A stretch of 64,000 nt of DNA from Methylobacter sp. BlB1 (GTDB taxonomy: Bacteria; Pseudomonadota; Gammaproteobacteria; Methylococcales; Methylomonadaceae): contig NZ_JADMKV010000016.1 of assembly GCF_015476545.1 (NCBI RefSeq), positions 18,975 through 82,974 on the forward strand. The letters are read 5' to 3'. Of this stretch, positions 1 through 9,340 are shown one piece after another (positions within the stretch are counted from its first letter, which is position 1; each line of letters opens with the position of its first letter). The notes under the pieces are model-generated. The model saw only the letters and a program-made list of their open reading frames with translations. It ran no database searches and was not told the DNA's origin. Made by a program: the position numbers and the translations under genes.

Positions 1-804
1 GCGCGCGCCGGGCTTGGGATCCAGAGTCCTGATCAACGCGATGATCGCCTCCAGCTGGCGCTCTGTGACGCCTAATCGGCGCATCAGCTTTGACTGGTCG
101 TGCGAAGCCAACAAATCCAGATGCCGCGAAACGAGAACCAGCGCCTCTTCCTTGAAAGGCGTCGAGTCCGGCAACTGCTGCAGTTGTATTCTCAGACAAT
201 CGCTTAAATCAACCGCCGCGACGCCTGCCGGATCAAAATTCTGCACGCGGTGCAATACCGCCTTAACTTCGTCAAAATCAAGATCTTCCAACTGCACCTG
301 CAGGCCCTGAAAGATGTCATCCGGGCCGGTTCTCAGATAGCCGTCCTCATCCACCGCATCGATAATAGCCATGGCGATGGCGTGATCGCGCTCGGAAAAA
401 CGGGTCAACTCCAATTGCCACAGCAAATGGTCCAGCAATGTTGAAGACTTGCTGCGCTGCGGTTCAAATTCGCCGGCATCATCGGAAGAACCGGCCCCCG
501 CAGCCATCACGCTGTCATAAACGTCCTCCCAGGAATATTCCAGCGGCAATTCCTCCGGAATATCGGTTTGCGAGCCTTCGCTGGTCTGCAGATCCGAATT
601 GTCAATTTTCTTTTCGGATGCCGGCTCAGCCTCCGGCGACACGCTTTCTTCTTCATTGATCTCCAGCATTATATTGGATTCCAGCGCCTGTTGTATTTCC
701 TGCTGCAGATCCAGAGTCGACAATTGCAGCAATCTGATCGCCTGCTGCAATTGCGGCGTCATAGTCAGTTGCTGGCCCAGCCGAAGATGTAAGGATTGTT
801 TCAT
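1..804 (-). CDS. rpoN: RNA polymerase sigma-54 factor RpoN, N-terminal part (cut by window edge)
   Basis: Alternative sigma factor that recognises -24/-12 promoters and needs an AAA+ activator to open them. The frame is open from the ATG at 804 to base 1, giving the first 268 of about 480 residues. The glutamine-rich region I is visible (LRLGQQLTMTPQLQQAI near residues 7-23). An acidic, variable region II follows, then the start of the core-binding region (DPAGVAAVDLSDCL). The DNA-binding RpoN box would lie off the left edge. The gene follows lptB by 30 bases on the same strand, the usual gammaproteobacterial order. Assignment is secure; the 3' end is simply not in the window. Confidence 0.96.
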   Translation of the reverse strand, partial: MKQSLHLRLGQQLTMTPQLQQAIRLLQLSTLDLQQEIQQALESNIMLEINEEESVSPEAEPASEKKIDNSDLQTSEGSQTDIPEELPLEYSWEDVYDSVMAAGAGSSDDAGEFEPQRSKSSTLLDHLLWQLELTRFSERDHAIAMAIIDAVDEDGYLRTGPDDIFQGLQVQLEDLDFDEVKAVLHRVQNFDPAGVAAVDLSDCLRIQLQQLPDSTPFKEEALVLVSRHLDLLASHDQSKLMRRLGVTERQLEAIIALIRTLDPKPGAR

Positions 805-834
805 CGGAATAAGATCTTTTCTAACTATTTTAAC

Positions 835-1560
835 TTAAAGACTAAAGTTATCGCCTAAATAAACTTTTCGTACTTCCTGATTGGCAACGATGGCTGCTGC
901 TCCGCCTTCTGCGATCACCCTGCCATCGGCAAGTATATACGCTCGATCACAAATACTTAATGTTTCTCTGACATTATGCTCGGTAATCAATACACCGATG
1001 CCCCGATATTTTAAATGCTCAATGATCTTTCTGATATCCTCTACCGAAATCGGATCAACACCGGCGAAAGGTTCATCAAGCAAGATGAATTGCGGATTGG
1101 TGGCCAATGCCCTGGCAATTTCAACGCGCCGGCGCTCTCCGCCGGACAACCCCACGGCAATCTGGTCGCGCAGATGCAGGATATGAAACTCCTGCAGCAA
1201 CTCTTCTATTACCAGTTCAGCCTGCCCCTTGGTTAAATCGGAACGAATCTGCAGTACGGCGCGCAAATTATCCGCCACACTCAGCTTGCGGAACACCGAA
1301 GGCTCCTGCGGCAAATAACCGATGCCCAATTGCGCCCTTAAATGCATAGGATGATGGGTCAAATCGTGCGAGTCCAGCATAATCTGGCCTTCATCGGCCT
1401 TAATCAAACCCACCATCATATAAAAACTGGTCGTTTTACCGGCCCCGTTAGGTCCCAGCAAGCCGACGACTTCGCCGGTATTGACATGCAATGACACACC
1501 GTTGACTACATTGCGCTTGTTGTAATTTTTAATCAGCTGTTTTGCTGCTAATTTAGCCAT
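835..1560 (-). CDS. lptB: LPS export ABC transporter ATPase LptB
   Basis: Cytoplasmic ATPase of the LptB2FG complex that extracts lipopolysaccharide from the inner membrane and pushes it along the LptC-LptA bridge. The 241 residues match the usual family length. Walker A is GPNGAGKTT at residues 36-44, the Q-loop is near YLPQEP, the ABC signature LSGGERRR is near 138-145, and Walker [14 protein letters not shown] is near 158-170. It starts two bases after the lptA stop and precedes rpoN, so it belongs to the LPS transport operon. LptF and LptG are not in the window and are normally encoded elsewhere. Confidence 0.97.
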   Translation of the reverse strand: MAKLAAKQLIKNYNKRNVVNGVSLHVNTGEVVGLLGPNGAGKTTSFYMMVGLIKADEGQIMLDSHDLTHHPMHLRAQLGIGYLPQEPSVFRKLSVADNLRAVLQIRSDLTKGQAELVIEELLQEFHILHLRDQIAVGLSGGERRRVEIARALATNPQFILLDEPFAGVDPISVEDIRKIIEHLKYRGIGVLITEHNVRETLSICDRAYILADGRVIAEGGAAAIVANQEVRKVYLGDNFSL

Positions 1561-1562
1561 TG

Positions 1563-2081
1563 TTACTTAGCTTCTTTGGGTTTCGGTTTCAGTATGACGC
1601 GCACGCGCTTTGAGTCGGAAGACTTTTCGCCGGCTCTGACGACCGAATTTTTACTGTCGTATTCGATTAATTTGCTGGAATAAGTGGCATTGCCCTGCCA
1701 GACTGTCGCATCATCGATCAGAATCAGCAGGTTCTTTTTAGGATAATACTCGCCGATCATGGCTTCACCGGTGATATCTTCCTCACCCTCGTTGGGCTTT
1801 TGTCTGAATTTTGCCTTGTTGCCTGTAAACACCAGTTTTTCGGCGTCGCCGTCGACAAAATAAACCACCAACTTATCGGAATTGACTTTAATACTGCCCT
1901 GAATGGAAACCACGTTGCCGGTATAAGTGCTTATGGCTTTGCTGTCGTCATAAGTCGCCGTGTTGGAATCTATCGTGATAGGCTGTTCGGAATCACTTTC
2001 CAGCGCCACGGAGGCAGAGTCATATAAACCTAAGAATAAGGCAAAGCAGCAAAAAATTGCCGATTTTTTATTTCGTTTCAT
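1563..2081 (-). CDS. lptA: LPS transport periplasmic protein LptA
   Basis: Periplasmic OstA-domain protein that forms the bridge carrying LPS from LptC to LptD. About 172 residues: an N-terminal signal peptide ([20 protein letters not shown], then an alanine-containing cleavage region) followed by beta-jellyroll sequence such as [20 protein letters not shown]. The start at 2081 is chosen because a clear GAGGA ribosome site lies just upstream; an in-frame ATG five codons earlier has no such site. The gene overlaps the 3' end of lptC by 14 bases, suggesting translational coupling. The lysine/proline-rich C-terminus is typical of loosely conserved LptA tails. Confidence 0.93.
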   Translation of the reverse strand: MKRNKKSAIFCCFALFLGLYDSASVALESDSEQPITIDSNTATYDDSKAISTYTGNVVSIQGSIKVNSDKLVVYFVDGDAEKLVFTGNKAKFRQKPNEGEEDITGEAMIGEYYPKKNLLILIDDATVWQGNATYSSKLIEYDSKNSVVRAGEKSSDSKRVRVILKPKPKEAK

Positions 2082-2634
2082 ATTTTCCTCGCACATTAGC
2101 GAGCAATTTAATATTAATCGGGTTGGAAAAAACGAGTTTCATGCCGGTACCCGTAGTCACATTGGGAGGACTGATCAGTTCCGCCCATTCATCTGTTTCC
2201 GCATAACTGGTTTCCGGCTTAACTCTGACATTGGAGGTGTTGATGATAAGCTGGTTGACGCCCTCGCCCTTGGCTCTCTCAACGTGGACCTTCCCCGTCA
2301 GCAGCAAATCCTTGCCATCGGCGGATAAAACGCCGGTTTCAGATTTAACGACCCAGGGCGGCGTTTTCTCCTTGTGGAAAGACATCACGGGCTTTTCCAG
2401 ATGCGTTGTGCCGTCATCGCTGTAGTGCGTCATTTTATCGGCAAGCAATTTATTTTTTAATTTGCCTGCTTCATTCATTTCCCACTTCGTATAGCCTGTA
2501 CTGAAATAATCAGGACTGTGAGGCGGAGCCGGAGCCCGCAGCTCATCCAGTCCGGTCAATTTAACCAGCCACCAGCTCATTACTGCAATAATGATAGTGT
2601 ACAGGTAAATATATTTGCCGCTTAGATTGATCAT
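2068..2634 (-). CDS. lptC: LPS export system protein LptC
   Basis: Bitopic inner-membrane protein that receives LPS from LptB2FG and passes it to LptA. It has 188 residues: one N-terminal membrane anchor (residues about 7-25, YIYLYTIIIAVMSWWLV) followed by a periplasmic domain with the family pattern ending in TGTGMKLVFSNPINIKLL. It overlaps kdsC by four bases upstream and lptA downstream, so the three are probably co-translated. Family assignment rests on position between kdsC and lptA, the single anchor and the C-terminal motif. Confidence 0.94.
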   Translation of the reverse strand: MINLSGKYIYLYTIIIAVMSWWLVKLTGLDELRAPAPPHSPDYFSTGYTKWEMNEAGKLKNKLLADKMTHYSDDGTTHLEKPVMSFHKEKTPPWVVKSETGVLSADGKDLLLTGKVHVERAKGEGVNQLIINTSNVRVKPETSYAETDEWAELISPPNVTTGTGMKLVFSNPINIKLLANVRGKYETK

Positions 2635-3176
2635 TTCAGATAAGCATTCACAACGTCTTCAAAGCGTCCCTGGGCCTGCATGATCAGATCGCAAACTTCC
2701 CTGACCGCACCGTGTCCGCCGGGCAAAGTCGTGCACCAGTCGGCGTGCTGTTTGACGGCAAAATTCGCATCGTCAACCGCAATGGCAAGACCGACTCGGG
2801 TCATGATCGGCAGATCCAGCAAGTCATCGCCGACATGGGCCGCCTGGTCCGGCGTAATCCGCAACTTATCGATGATTTCATCAAACGCGGCAATTTTGTT
2901 TTCATGGCCTTGGTAGACATATTCGATGCCCAGACTTTTCATACGCAGCGCTACCGAGTTCGATTTGCGCCCTGAAATAACGGCGACTTCCACGCCGGTC
3001 TGCCGCAACAGCTTGATACCGTGCCCATCGCGTGCATGAAAGGCCTTGTATTCATTGCCTTCATTGTCGAAAAAAAGCTTGCCGTCCGTTAAGACGCCAT
3101 CCACATCCAGGATCAGGAGTTTCAGCTTTTTGGCCTTTTCCAGCACGGCCTGCATTTGTCCTGTTTCTGTCATCAA
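2631..3176 (-). CDS. kdsC: KDO 8-phosphate phosphatase KdsC
   Basis: HAD-family phosphatase that releases inorganic phosphate from 3-deoxy-D-manno-octulosonate 8-phosphate, giving the KDO sugar of the LPS core. It has 181 residues, the normal family size. HAD motif I is LILDVDGVLTDG (residues about 21-32), motif II is VAVISGRKS, and the acidic motif is AHVGDDLLDLPIM. There is no cap domain, as expected for this C0-type tetrameric enzyme. The ATG overlaps the kdsD stop. Together with kdsD it supplies KDO synthesis within the LPS export operon. Confidence 0.97.
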   Translation of the reverse strand: MMTETGQMQAVLEKAKKLKLLILDVDGVLTDGKLFFDNEGNEYKAFHARDGHGIKLLRQTGVEVAVISGRKSNSVALRMKSLGIEYVYQGHENKIAAFDEIIDKLRITPDQAAHVGDDLLDLPIMTRVGLAIAVDDANFAVKQHADWCTTLPGGHGAVREVCDLIMQAQGRFEDVVNAYLK

Positions 3177-4150
3177 ACTATTCCCGCATGAATCAAGTCA
3201 TGCATATTTAAAGCCCCTATCGCGCATCGCTGCCCGTCGACGACAATCAATGCGTTGATTTTTTTCTGTTCCATGATGCGCATGGCTTCGGCGGCCAGGA
3301 TATCGGCCGTAATAACGGTGCAATGCGGCGTCATGACTTCGGTAATGGCGGTACGGTGAATGTCCAGATTCCGCCCCAGCATGCGCCGCAAGTCGCCGTC
3401 GGTAAAAACCCCGACCACCCGGTTATCGGCATCGACGACCGCAGTCATGCCCAGTTTTTTTTCGGTCATTTCCAGCAGCGCCTCGCTGATCAATGCCGTC
3501 TCCGGAACGGACGGCACTTTACTGCCCGCATGCATGATATCGCTCACCATCAATAATAGCCGTTTTCCCAGACTGCCGCCGGGATGCGACAAGGCGAAAT
3601 CATCGCGCGTAAATCCGCGTGCTTCGAGTAATGAAACAGCCAAGGCATCGCCCATTACCAGCGCCGCGGTCGTGCTGGAAGTCGGCGCCAACCCCAACGG
3701 GCAGGCTTCCTGCTCAACACCGACATGAATGTGGACCGTTGCAAATTTAGCCATCGTGGAAGCGGGGTTTCCGGTCATCGCGATTAAAGGCACGCCCAAT
3801 CGCTTGATAATCGGCAGGATAGTCAAAACTTCGCCGGTTTCGCCGGAATTTGACAGCGCTAGCACCACGTCCTGACGCGTAATCATACCCAGATCGCCAT
3901 GGCTGGCTTCGCCCGGATGCACAAAAAAAGCCGGCGTTCCCGTACTCGCCAGCGTCGCGGCAATCTTGCCGGCGATATGCCCTGACTTGCCCATACCCGT
4001 AACGACAACGCGGCCGGTACAATTGAACATCAACTTGCAGGCGGCAACAAAATCATCATTGATCTGCTCGGTCAATGCGGCAATCGCGCGATTTTCCACC
4101 TGGATAACAGCCAGCGCCAGTTCGCGGAGCTTTTGATCGTGTATCTTCAT
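3173..4150 (-). CDS. kdsD: D-arabinose 5-phosphate isomerase KdsD
   Basis: Interconverts ribulose 5-phosphate and arabinose 5-phosphate, the first committed step toward KDO. It has 325 residues: an N-terminal SIS sugar-isomerase domain (about 40-175, with VVVTGMGKSGHIAGKIAATL and the HPGEASHGDLGM loop) and two C-terminal CBS domains (about 205-325, with GVFTDGDLRRML). It overlaps kdsC by four bases and follows the exchanger gene by 15 bases. GutQ is the closest alternative assignment, but the LPS operon context favours KdsD. Confidence 0.96.
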   Translation of the reverse strand: MKIHDQKLRELALAVIQVENRAIAALTEQINDDFVAACKLMFNCTGRVVVTGMGKSGHIAGKIAATLASTGTPAFFVHPGEASHGDLGMITRQDVVLALSNSGETGEVLTILPIIKRLGVPLIAMTGNPASTMAKFATVHIHVGVEQEACPLGLAPTSSTTAALVMGDALAVSLLEARGFTRDDFALSHPGGSLGKRLLLMVSDIMHAGSKVPSVPETALISEALLEMTEKKLGMTAVVDADNRVVGVFTDGDLRRMLGRNLDIHRTAITEVMTPHCTVITADILAAEAMRIMEQKKINALIVVDGQRCAIGALNMHDLIHAGIV

Positions 4151-4165
4151 GTTCTGCCGGCAATA

Positions 4166-5134
4166 TCAAACGGCAACCGCGCTTTGATAAAGAAACCATC
4201 CATAGACAGTATAAACCGACACTAAGCCGAGCCCTTCCATGCGACTGATATGCCCGGCTTTTGAAATGCCATAACCCAAAATAAACAATGCGCCGGTAAA
4301 AGCCAGCATGACCGGAAAATCGCGAGTCAGCACACTCTCGGCAACCGGCCCCGGCGCCAGCACGCCCGGCACTGAATAAACAGCCAGCAGATTATAGATA
4401 TTCGAACCAACGACGTTTCCGACCGCCAAATCATCCTCACCTTTCAAAACACTGCCGATTGATGCGGCCAGTTCCGGCAGGCTCGTGCCTACAGCAACGA
4501 TCGTCAGGCCAATCACTACATCACTGACGCCAAAAAACTGAGCGATATTGACCGCTGACATCACCAATACGCGAGAGCTCAGCAATAACCCAACCAATCC
4601 AAACCCGAAATACAGCCATGCTTCCTTATTAGGCAAATTCTCGGACAGTTCGGCTTCCATCTCCTCCCCCAAAGGATCGCGTTGTTTTTCATTAGATGCT
4701 GTACGGATCAACCATCCTGTAAAGGTGACCAACCCTACCAGCATCAAAGCGCCGTCGAAAAAATCCCATCCATCCAGGGACAGCAGGTAAGCGCCGATAC
4801 TGAGAGCCATCAATACCGGCAATTCTCTTTTTAAAATGCCGGAATGAAACGCCAAAGGCGCCACCAGCGCCGTAGAGCCCAGGATCAAACCGATATTGGC
4901 TATATTGGAACCCAATGCGTTGCCTATGGCCAGACCGGCATTTCCCTGCCATGAAGCAATGGTTGATACCAGGATTTCCGGCGCAGATGTGCCTACGCTG
5001 ACTATCGTCAGACCGATGAGCAATGGAGAAACGCCGAGATTTCTGGCAATGGAGGCCGTTCCCGTAACGAATTTATCCGCTGAATAGACTAAAATAGCTA
5101 ATCCTGCTAGCAGAGCAATAAAGTTGATGACCAT
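4166..5134 (-). CDS. yrbG: Calcium/sodium antiporter, CaCA family (YrbG-like)
   Basis: Inner-membrane cation/Ca2+ exchanger with two homologous halves. Each half carries the alpha-repeat pattern: GLTIVSVGTSAPEILVS in the first and GLTIVAVGTSLPELAAS in the second, followed by AIGNALGSNIANIGLI and AVGNVVGSNIYNLLAV. About ten membrane segments are predictable by eye, with a hydrophilic loop between the halves (residues about 150-175). ATG at 5134 is preferred over an in-frame TTG 15 bases upstream. The first gene of the LPS operon in many gammaproteobacteria is this exchanger; its physiological ion and its link to LPS are not established. Confidence 0.9.
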   Translation of the reverse strand: MVINFIALLAGLAILVYSADKFVTGTASIARNLGVSPLLIGLTIVSVGTSAPEILVSTIASWQGNAGLAIGNALGSNIANIGLILGSTALVAPLAFHSGILKRELPVLMALSIGAYLLSLDGWDFFDGALMLVGLVTFTGWLIRTASNEKQRDPLGEEMEAELSENLPNKEAWLYFGFGLVGLLLSSRVLVMSAVNIAQFFGVSDVVIGLTIVAVGTSLPELAASIGSVLKGEDDLAVGNVVGSNIYNLLAVYSVPGVLAPGPVAESVLTRDFPVMLAFTGALFILGYGISKAGHISRMEGLGLVSVYTVYGWFLYQSAVAV

Positions 5135-5918
5135 GGAGTTCCAGCTCAAAAATTGCGTATTATGCCATGTTTATCTCATTCATGTACTATGCATGATAAG
5201 CCCTCTACCATGACTCCATGCATGTCGAGATTTATCGATGCAGCGTTATAAAAACAAATACACATCCTTAAATTAATACATCCGCCTATTTGCTCAACAC
5301 ATTGATCATTGGAGAGACAAGATTCACCCATTGCCGAATAGATTCTGTTTTAAAGATTACTGCAAACAGCGGGCGAAATTGAAATTCGGCTAGCAATTTG
5401 GGCAATTCTGCAGCGGCAAGGGCTTGCCAACATAAATGCGGAGATAAGACTGGAGCAGTAACAGCGACACTGTGAAGAAATTTATCACATACCGGCTTTG
5501 GGGTTATCTTCTGTACTATTTATTTCAATTAGCCAAATGCGGGATTGGCAATCATGCAAACGTATTTTCCCGACAACAGTAATTCCTCCTTCAAAATTTC
5601 CTATAACTTTGACGCCCCTGCACTGGCCCGACTCTAGTCTTAGACGCCGATTTCCTGCAGGAAGTCGGCAATTATCTGTATCATCAATAAAAATCTCCGG
5701 CAGTTCTTGAGCTTGTTTTTCGGCAAAAACCATTGGCCATAAATCAGCATCGCCATTATGCTATTAGCTTCGCACATAGTCAGTGTCCACAATCCGATAT
5801 CGCCCGGGCGATGACTGCCAAGCCTCCAGTGAACACTATGAAGATTTGCTTCAATAAGGCCCTGTTCTGGCGGGCTTGTTATTAGACTGCGCTCTTACCC
5901 AAATTCAGACTTTAATTC
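5135..5918. other. Gene-poor stretch between yrbG and cobB
   Basis: About 780 bases without a confident gene. It must contain the promoter of the minus-strand LPS operon near 5140-5280 and that of cobB upstream of 5919, but I cannot place convincing -35/-10 pairs. It also contains a coding-like minus-strand fragment, listed separately. No cobalamin riboswitch is recognisable ahead of cobB: an element resembling a B12 box near 5463 lacks the rest of the conserved core. Confidence 0.6.
5485..5733 (-). CDS. Short open frame of unknown function, possibly a gene fragment
   Basis: An 82-codon frame on the minus strand. Its translation looks protein-like rather than random: mixed charge, with alternating hydrophobic stretches such as GVKVIGNFEGGITVVGKIRL and RIWLIEINST. 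The frame stays open nine codons upstream of the ATG (to a stop near 5761) with sensible composition, which suggests the remnant of a longer gene. No ribosome binding site is obvious. I do not recognise the family and infer no function. It lies between the LPS operon and cobB, where many relatives have yrbG and mlaF side by side. Confidence 0.28.
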   Translation of the reverse strand: MVFAEKQAQELPEIFIDDTDNCRLPAGNRRLRLESGQCRGVKVIGNFEGGITVVGKIRLHDCQSRIWLIEINSTEDNPKAGM

Positions 5919-7220
5919 ATGGCATCTTCATCCTTACCTCAACATTGCTCCGCTATGCTAATCAGCGCGCCTGCTTCCGGCCAGGGCAAAACCACCATTA
6001 CCGCCGCGCTGGCTTACTATCACCGCCAACAAAACCGCAAAGTTCGGGTATTCAAGACCGGCCCCGATTTCATCGATCCGCAAATCCTGGCCCATGCCTC
6101 GGGACAACCGGTGTATCAGCTCGATTTGTGGATGATGGGCGAAGCGCATTGCCGCGAACTGATATATCGCGCCGCCGCCGACGCCGACCTCATTCTGATT
6201 GAAGGCGTGATGGGCTTGTACGATGGCGACACCAGCAGCGCCGATCTGGCGCAGGCCTTGTCTGTGCCTGTTGCGGCAGTGATAGATACCCAAGGCATGG
6301 CGCAAACTTTTGCCGCCGTCGCGTACGGTCTGGCCAATTATCGGCCGCAACTGCCGTTTGCCGGCGTGATCGCCAACAAGGTCGGCAGCCCAGGTCACGC
6401 CAGGCTGCTGGAAGAAGCACTGCCGGATGCGATGCCGTTGCTGGCGATAATGGCAAAAGACGAAACGGTCGGCTTGCGGTCGAGGCATCTCGGTTTGCTG
6501 CAGGCCGATGAAATCGGCGATCTCGACCTGCGACTGGCGCGCGCCGCCGAATTGCTGAGCAGTCTCGCGCCCTGCCGTTTACCAAACAGCGTAGCTTTTG
6601 AGCCTGCCGAAGCCATGCCGCTGCCTCGCCTGCTGGCAGGCAAGCGCATCGCCGTCGCCCGCGATGCGGCGTTTTCGTTCATTTATCAGGCCAATCTCGA
6701 TTGTCTTCAGGCCATGGGTGCGGAACTGCGGTTTTTCTCGCCATTGGCCGACAGCGGCCTGCCGGACGCCGACAGCCTGTATTTGCCCGGCGGCTATCCG
6801 GAACTGCATTTGCAGACCCTGGCCAATAATCTGGCGATGAAGCAGGCCCTGCAGACCCATCATCGGGCCGGCAAACCAATCTATGCCGAATGCGGCGGTT
6901 TTTTGTATTTATTGAATAGCCTGGCAGATCGAGACGGCAACCGCGCAGAAATGGCCGGCCTGCTGCCCGGCAGCGCCCGGATGCAGAGCCGGCTGGTCAA
7001 TCTCGGCATGCACAGCTTGCAGCTGGAGCAAGGCGAGATCCGCGGCCACAGCTTTCATCATTCACAACTGGAAACGACTATGGAGCCGTTGACCCTGTCC
7101 GTACCGCAACGCAGCTTCGGCCACGGCGAAGGTTTTTTTCGTTCCGGACGCCTGCAAGCCTCTTACCTGCACAACTATTTTCCATTTAATCCCCAGCTTG
7201 CCGCGGGGTTCTTTTCATGA
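5919..7220 (+). CDS. cobB: Cobyrinate a,c-diamide synthase CobB/CbiA
   Basis: ATP- and glutamine-dependent amidation of the a and c side chains of (hydrogeno)cobyrinic acid in vitamin B12 synthesis. It has 433 residues. The N-terminal P-loop/dethiobiotin-synthetase-like domain has SAPASGQGKTTITAAL (residues about 16-31) and an acidic LILIEGVMGLYDG motif. The C-terminal class I glutamine amidotransferase domain carries the nucleophile cysteine in YAECGGFLYL and the histidine region GHSFHHS, ending at ASYLHNYF. CbiA and CobB share this architecture and cannot be separated by sequence alone. No other cobalamin gene is in the window, so this is an orphan copy here. Confidence 0.93.
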   Translation: MASSSLPQHCSAMLISAPASGQGKTTITAALAYYHRQQNRKVRVFKTGPDFIDPQILAHASGQPVYQLDLWMMGEAHCRELIYRAAADADLILIEGVMGLYDGDTSSADLAQALSVPVAAVIDTQGMAQTFAAVAYGLANYRPQLPFAGVIANKVGSPGHARLLEEALPDAMPLLAIMAKDETVGLRSRHLGLLQADEIGDLDLRLARAAELLSSLAPCRLPNSVAFEPAEAMPLPRLLAGKRIAVARDAAFSFIYQANLDCLQAMGAELRFFSPLADSGLPDADSLYLPGGYPELHLQTLANNLAMKQALQTHHRAGKPIYAECGGFLYLLNSLADRDGNRAEMAGLLPGSARMQSRLVNLGMHSLQLEQGEIRGHSFHHSQLETTMEPLTLSVPQRSFGHGEGFFRSGRLQASYLHNYFPFNPQLAAGFFS

Positions 7221-7372
7221 CCGACCAGCCTTCGGCAACTGCTCCTGCGTTGCTTAAAGCGCCTACTGCTGGTACTCTACTACACGCCATCCATGGCGTT
7301 ATGCAATCTCTGCATTCCCCCCAACCGCGTGGTTTACACGGGAGGCAGAGGGCGCCTGGAACATCAATATAA
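7217..7372 (+). pseudogene. Short frame overlapping the cobB stop, possible remnant of a coupled downstream gene
   Basis: An ATG overlaps the cobB TGA in the ATGA arrangement usual for co-translated genes and opens a 51-codon frame (begins MTDQPSATAPALLKAP). The rest is rich in His, Pro, Gly and Arg and does not resemble a folded domain. The arrangement could be the 5' stub of a gene lost by deletion, or chance. No function is inferred. Confidence 0.22.
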
Positions 7373-7695
7373 AGCACTAGGAAAATCAAGGCATGCCATC
7401 TTACGGCAACTTCATAAATTTATCTGGGAACATTAGCAAGCATTTGAATTTCAAAGCCTTCGCGTCCTTCATTGTGAAATGCTCAGGCTAAATCAGGCAA
7501 AAGATTTCTTCCCCTCTGACCTCTCTTTAGCGGCTCACCCTTATAGTATTTCCGAAGCTCACGCTTCCCATCCTATGTGCTGAACCGATGCGGCGAAGTG
7601 CTACTTTTTCTTTCTCAAACAACCGTATATTGACTTGACAGGGACTAGTCATAGAAAATAGCGGGTTTAGATTCTGAAATATATCCTGACCACGC
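7373..7695. other. Non-coding stretch upstream of the mla operon
   Basis: About 320 bases with no plausible reading frame. It ends with the candidate mlaF promoter listed separately. No strong hairpin or repeat is visible by eye. Confidence 0.6.
7630..7657 (+). promoter_or_regulatory. Candidate sigma-70 promoter for the mla-murA-his operon
   Basis: TTGACT at 7630-7635 and TAGAAA at 7652-7657 are separated by 16 bases. An overlapping TTGACA at 7635-7640 is a perfect -35 hexamer but has a poorer -10 partner. It lies about 40 bases before the mlaF ATG, and no other convincing pair is nearby. Confidence 0.4.
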
Positions 7696-8553
7696 ATGGA
7701 TAACAGCGTTTCCTCTCAAAACAGCTTAGTTTCTGTTCACAATTTGTCATTTTCCCGGGGCAATAAGAAAATATTTGACGATATTTCGCTGGAATTCGAA
7801 CGCGGTAAGATTACCGCCATCATGGGTCCCAGCGGCACGGGCAAAACCACGCTGTTGAAACTGATCGGCGGCCAATTGTTTCCCGACCACGGCTCTGTGA
7901 CGGTAGACGGGCAGAATGTCCACCGCTTGCGCCGGTCGGAATTGTACAATTTGCGCAAACGCATGGGCATGCTTTTTCAAAGCGGCGCCTTATTAACGGA
8001 TATGAACGTATACGATAATGTGGCGTTTCCGTTGCGCGAGCACACCCATCTGCCCGAATCCATGATCCGCACGCTGGTGTTGATGAAACTCCAGGCCGTA
8101 GGACTGAGAGGCGCACGCGACCTGATGCCTAATGAGTTGTCCGGCGGCATGGCCAGGCGCATCGCCCTGGCCCGCGCAATCGCCCTGGACCCGATGATGA
8201 TCATGTATGATGAACCGTTTACAGGTCAGGACCCGATTTCCATGGGCGCACTGGTGCACCTTATCAAATCGTTGAATAATACCCTGGGCTTGACCAGCAT
8301 TATCGTCTCGCACGATGTCCATGAAACGGCGGCGATCTCCGATTATATTTACGTATTATCGGAAGGCAAAGTCGTCGGCCAGGGCACGCCGAAAGAAATT
8401 CAACAGTCGGAATCTGAATGGGTTCAACAATTCATGACCGGAGCGGCAGACGGCCCGGTGCATTTTCATTACCCTGCAACAGACTATGTTGACGACCTGC
8501 TGTCATCCAAAAAACGTTCTGGCCGGGTATCAAAGCGTTACGGGCAGCTATAA
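7696..8553 (+). CDS. mlaF: Phospholipid-transport ABC ATPase MlaF
   Basis: Cytoplasmic ATPase of the MlaFEDB complex, which moves glycerophospholipids between inner and outer membranes to keep outer-leaflet asymmetry. It has 285 residues: Walker [10 protein letters not shown] at about 44-52, signature LSGGMARR at about 148-155, and Walker [14 protein letters not shown] near 168-180, with the histidine switch in [10 protein letters not shown]. It is the first gene of a tight operon: mlaE starts two bases after its stop. The family is about 270 residues; this copy has a slightly longer basic C-terminus. Confidence 0.96.
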   Translation: MDNSVSSQNSLVSVHNLSFSRGNKKIFDDISLEFERGKITAIMGPSGTGKTTLLKLIGGQLFPDHGSVTVDGQNVHRLRRSELYNLRKRMGMLFQSGALLTDMNVYDNVAFPLREHTHLPESMIRTLVLMKLQAVGLRGARDLMPNELSGGMARRIALARAIALDPMMIMYDEPFTGQDPISMGALVHLIKSLNNTLGLTSIIVSHDVHETAAISDYIYVLSEGKVVGQGTPKEIQQSESEWVQQFMTGAADGPVHFHYPATDYVDDLLSSKKRSGRVSKRYGQL

Positions 8554-8555
8554 AC

Positions 8556-9335
8556 ATGACTCAATTTCTACAATTTTTAGGCAGAACGACACGCACCGGT
8601 TTTACCAAGCTGGGACGCGGCACATTCTTCCTGCTGCATACGCTTGGCGGCATCGGCAGCATTTTGCCGCGGCCCAGGCTGATCCTTAATCAGATGTATG
8701 CGGTCGGCGTCCTGTCCTTTCTGATTATCACCATCTCTGGGCTGTTTGTCGGCATGGTGCTGGGGCTGCAGGGCTTTTACATCCTGTCCGATTTCGGCGC
8801 CGAAGAGACGCTGGGCCTCATGGTCGCGGCATCGCTGGTCAGGGAATTGGGCCCGGTTGTGACAGCCTTGTTGTTCGCCGGCCGGGCCGGTTCCGCTTTA
8901 ACGGCGGAAATCGGCCTGATGAAAGCGACTGAGCAGCTTTCCGGCATGGAAATGATGGCCGTCGACCCGATCAAGCGCATTATTTCGCCGCGCTTTCTGG
9001 CCGGCTTGCTATCCATGCCCTTGCTGGCGGCTTTATTCAGCATGATCGGCATCCTGGGCGGACACATGGTCGGCGTCGGCCTGCTGGGCGTGGACGAAGG
9101 CTCTTACTGGTCACAGATGCAGGCCGGCATCGATTTCCAGGATGATATCGTCAACGGCGTCATCAAGAGCATTGTTTTCGGTTTTGTCGCCACCTGGATA
9201 GCGCTGTTTGAAGGTTATGACACCATCCCGACTTCCGAAGGGGTCAGCCGCGCCACTACACGTACCGTCGTCAATTCAGCTTTTAGTATTTTAGGTCTCG
9301 ATTTCATCCTGACCGCACTCATGTTCGGAGATTAA
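8556..9335 (+). CDS. mlaE: Phospholipid-transport permease MlaE
   Basis: Inner-membrane permease subunit of the Mla complex. It has 259 residues, the normal family length. It has an amphipathic N-terminus, then about five membrane segments, including [18 protein letters not shown] and the characteristic stretch [20 protein letters not shown] (residues about 95-115), which contacts the ATPase. It sits between mlaF and mlaD with spacings of only a few bases. Confidence 0.96.
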   Translation: MTQFLQFLGRTTRTGFTKLGRGTFFLLHTLGGIGSILPRPRLILNQMYAVGVLSFLIITISGLFVGMVLGLQGFYILSDFGAEETLGLMVAASLVRELGPVVTALLFAGRAGSALTAEIGLMKATEQLSGMEMMAVDPIKRIISPRFLAGLLSMPLLAALFSMIGILGGHMVGVGLLGVDEGSYWSQMQAGIDFQDDIVNGVIKSIVFGFVATWIALFEGYDTIPTSEGVSRATTRTVVNSAFSILGLDFILTALMFGD

Positions 9336-9340
9336 TTTAA

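Noticed and set aside
5380..5500. Possible cobalamin riboswitch upstream of cobB
   Set aside because: Only a loose resemblance to the B12 box near 5463; the other conserved core segments are absent and the distance to cobB is over 400 bases.
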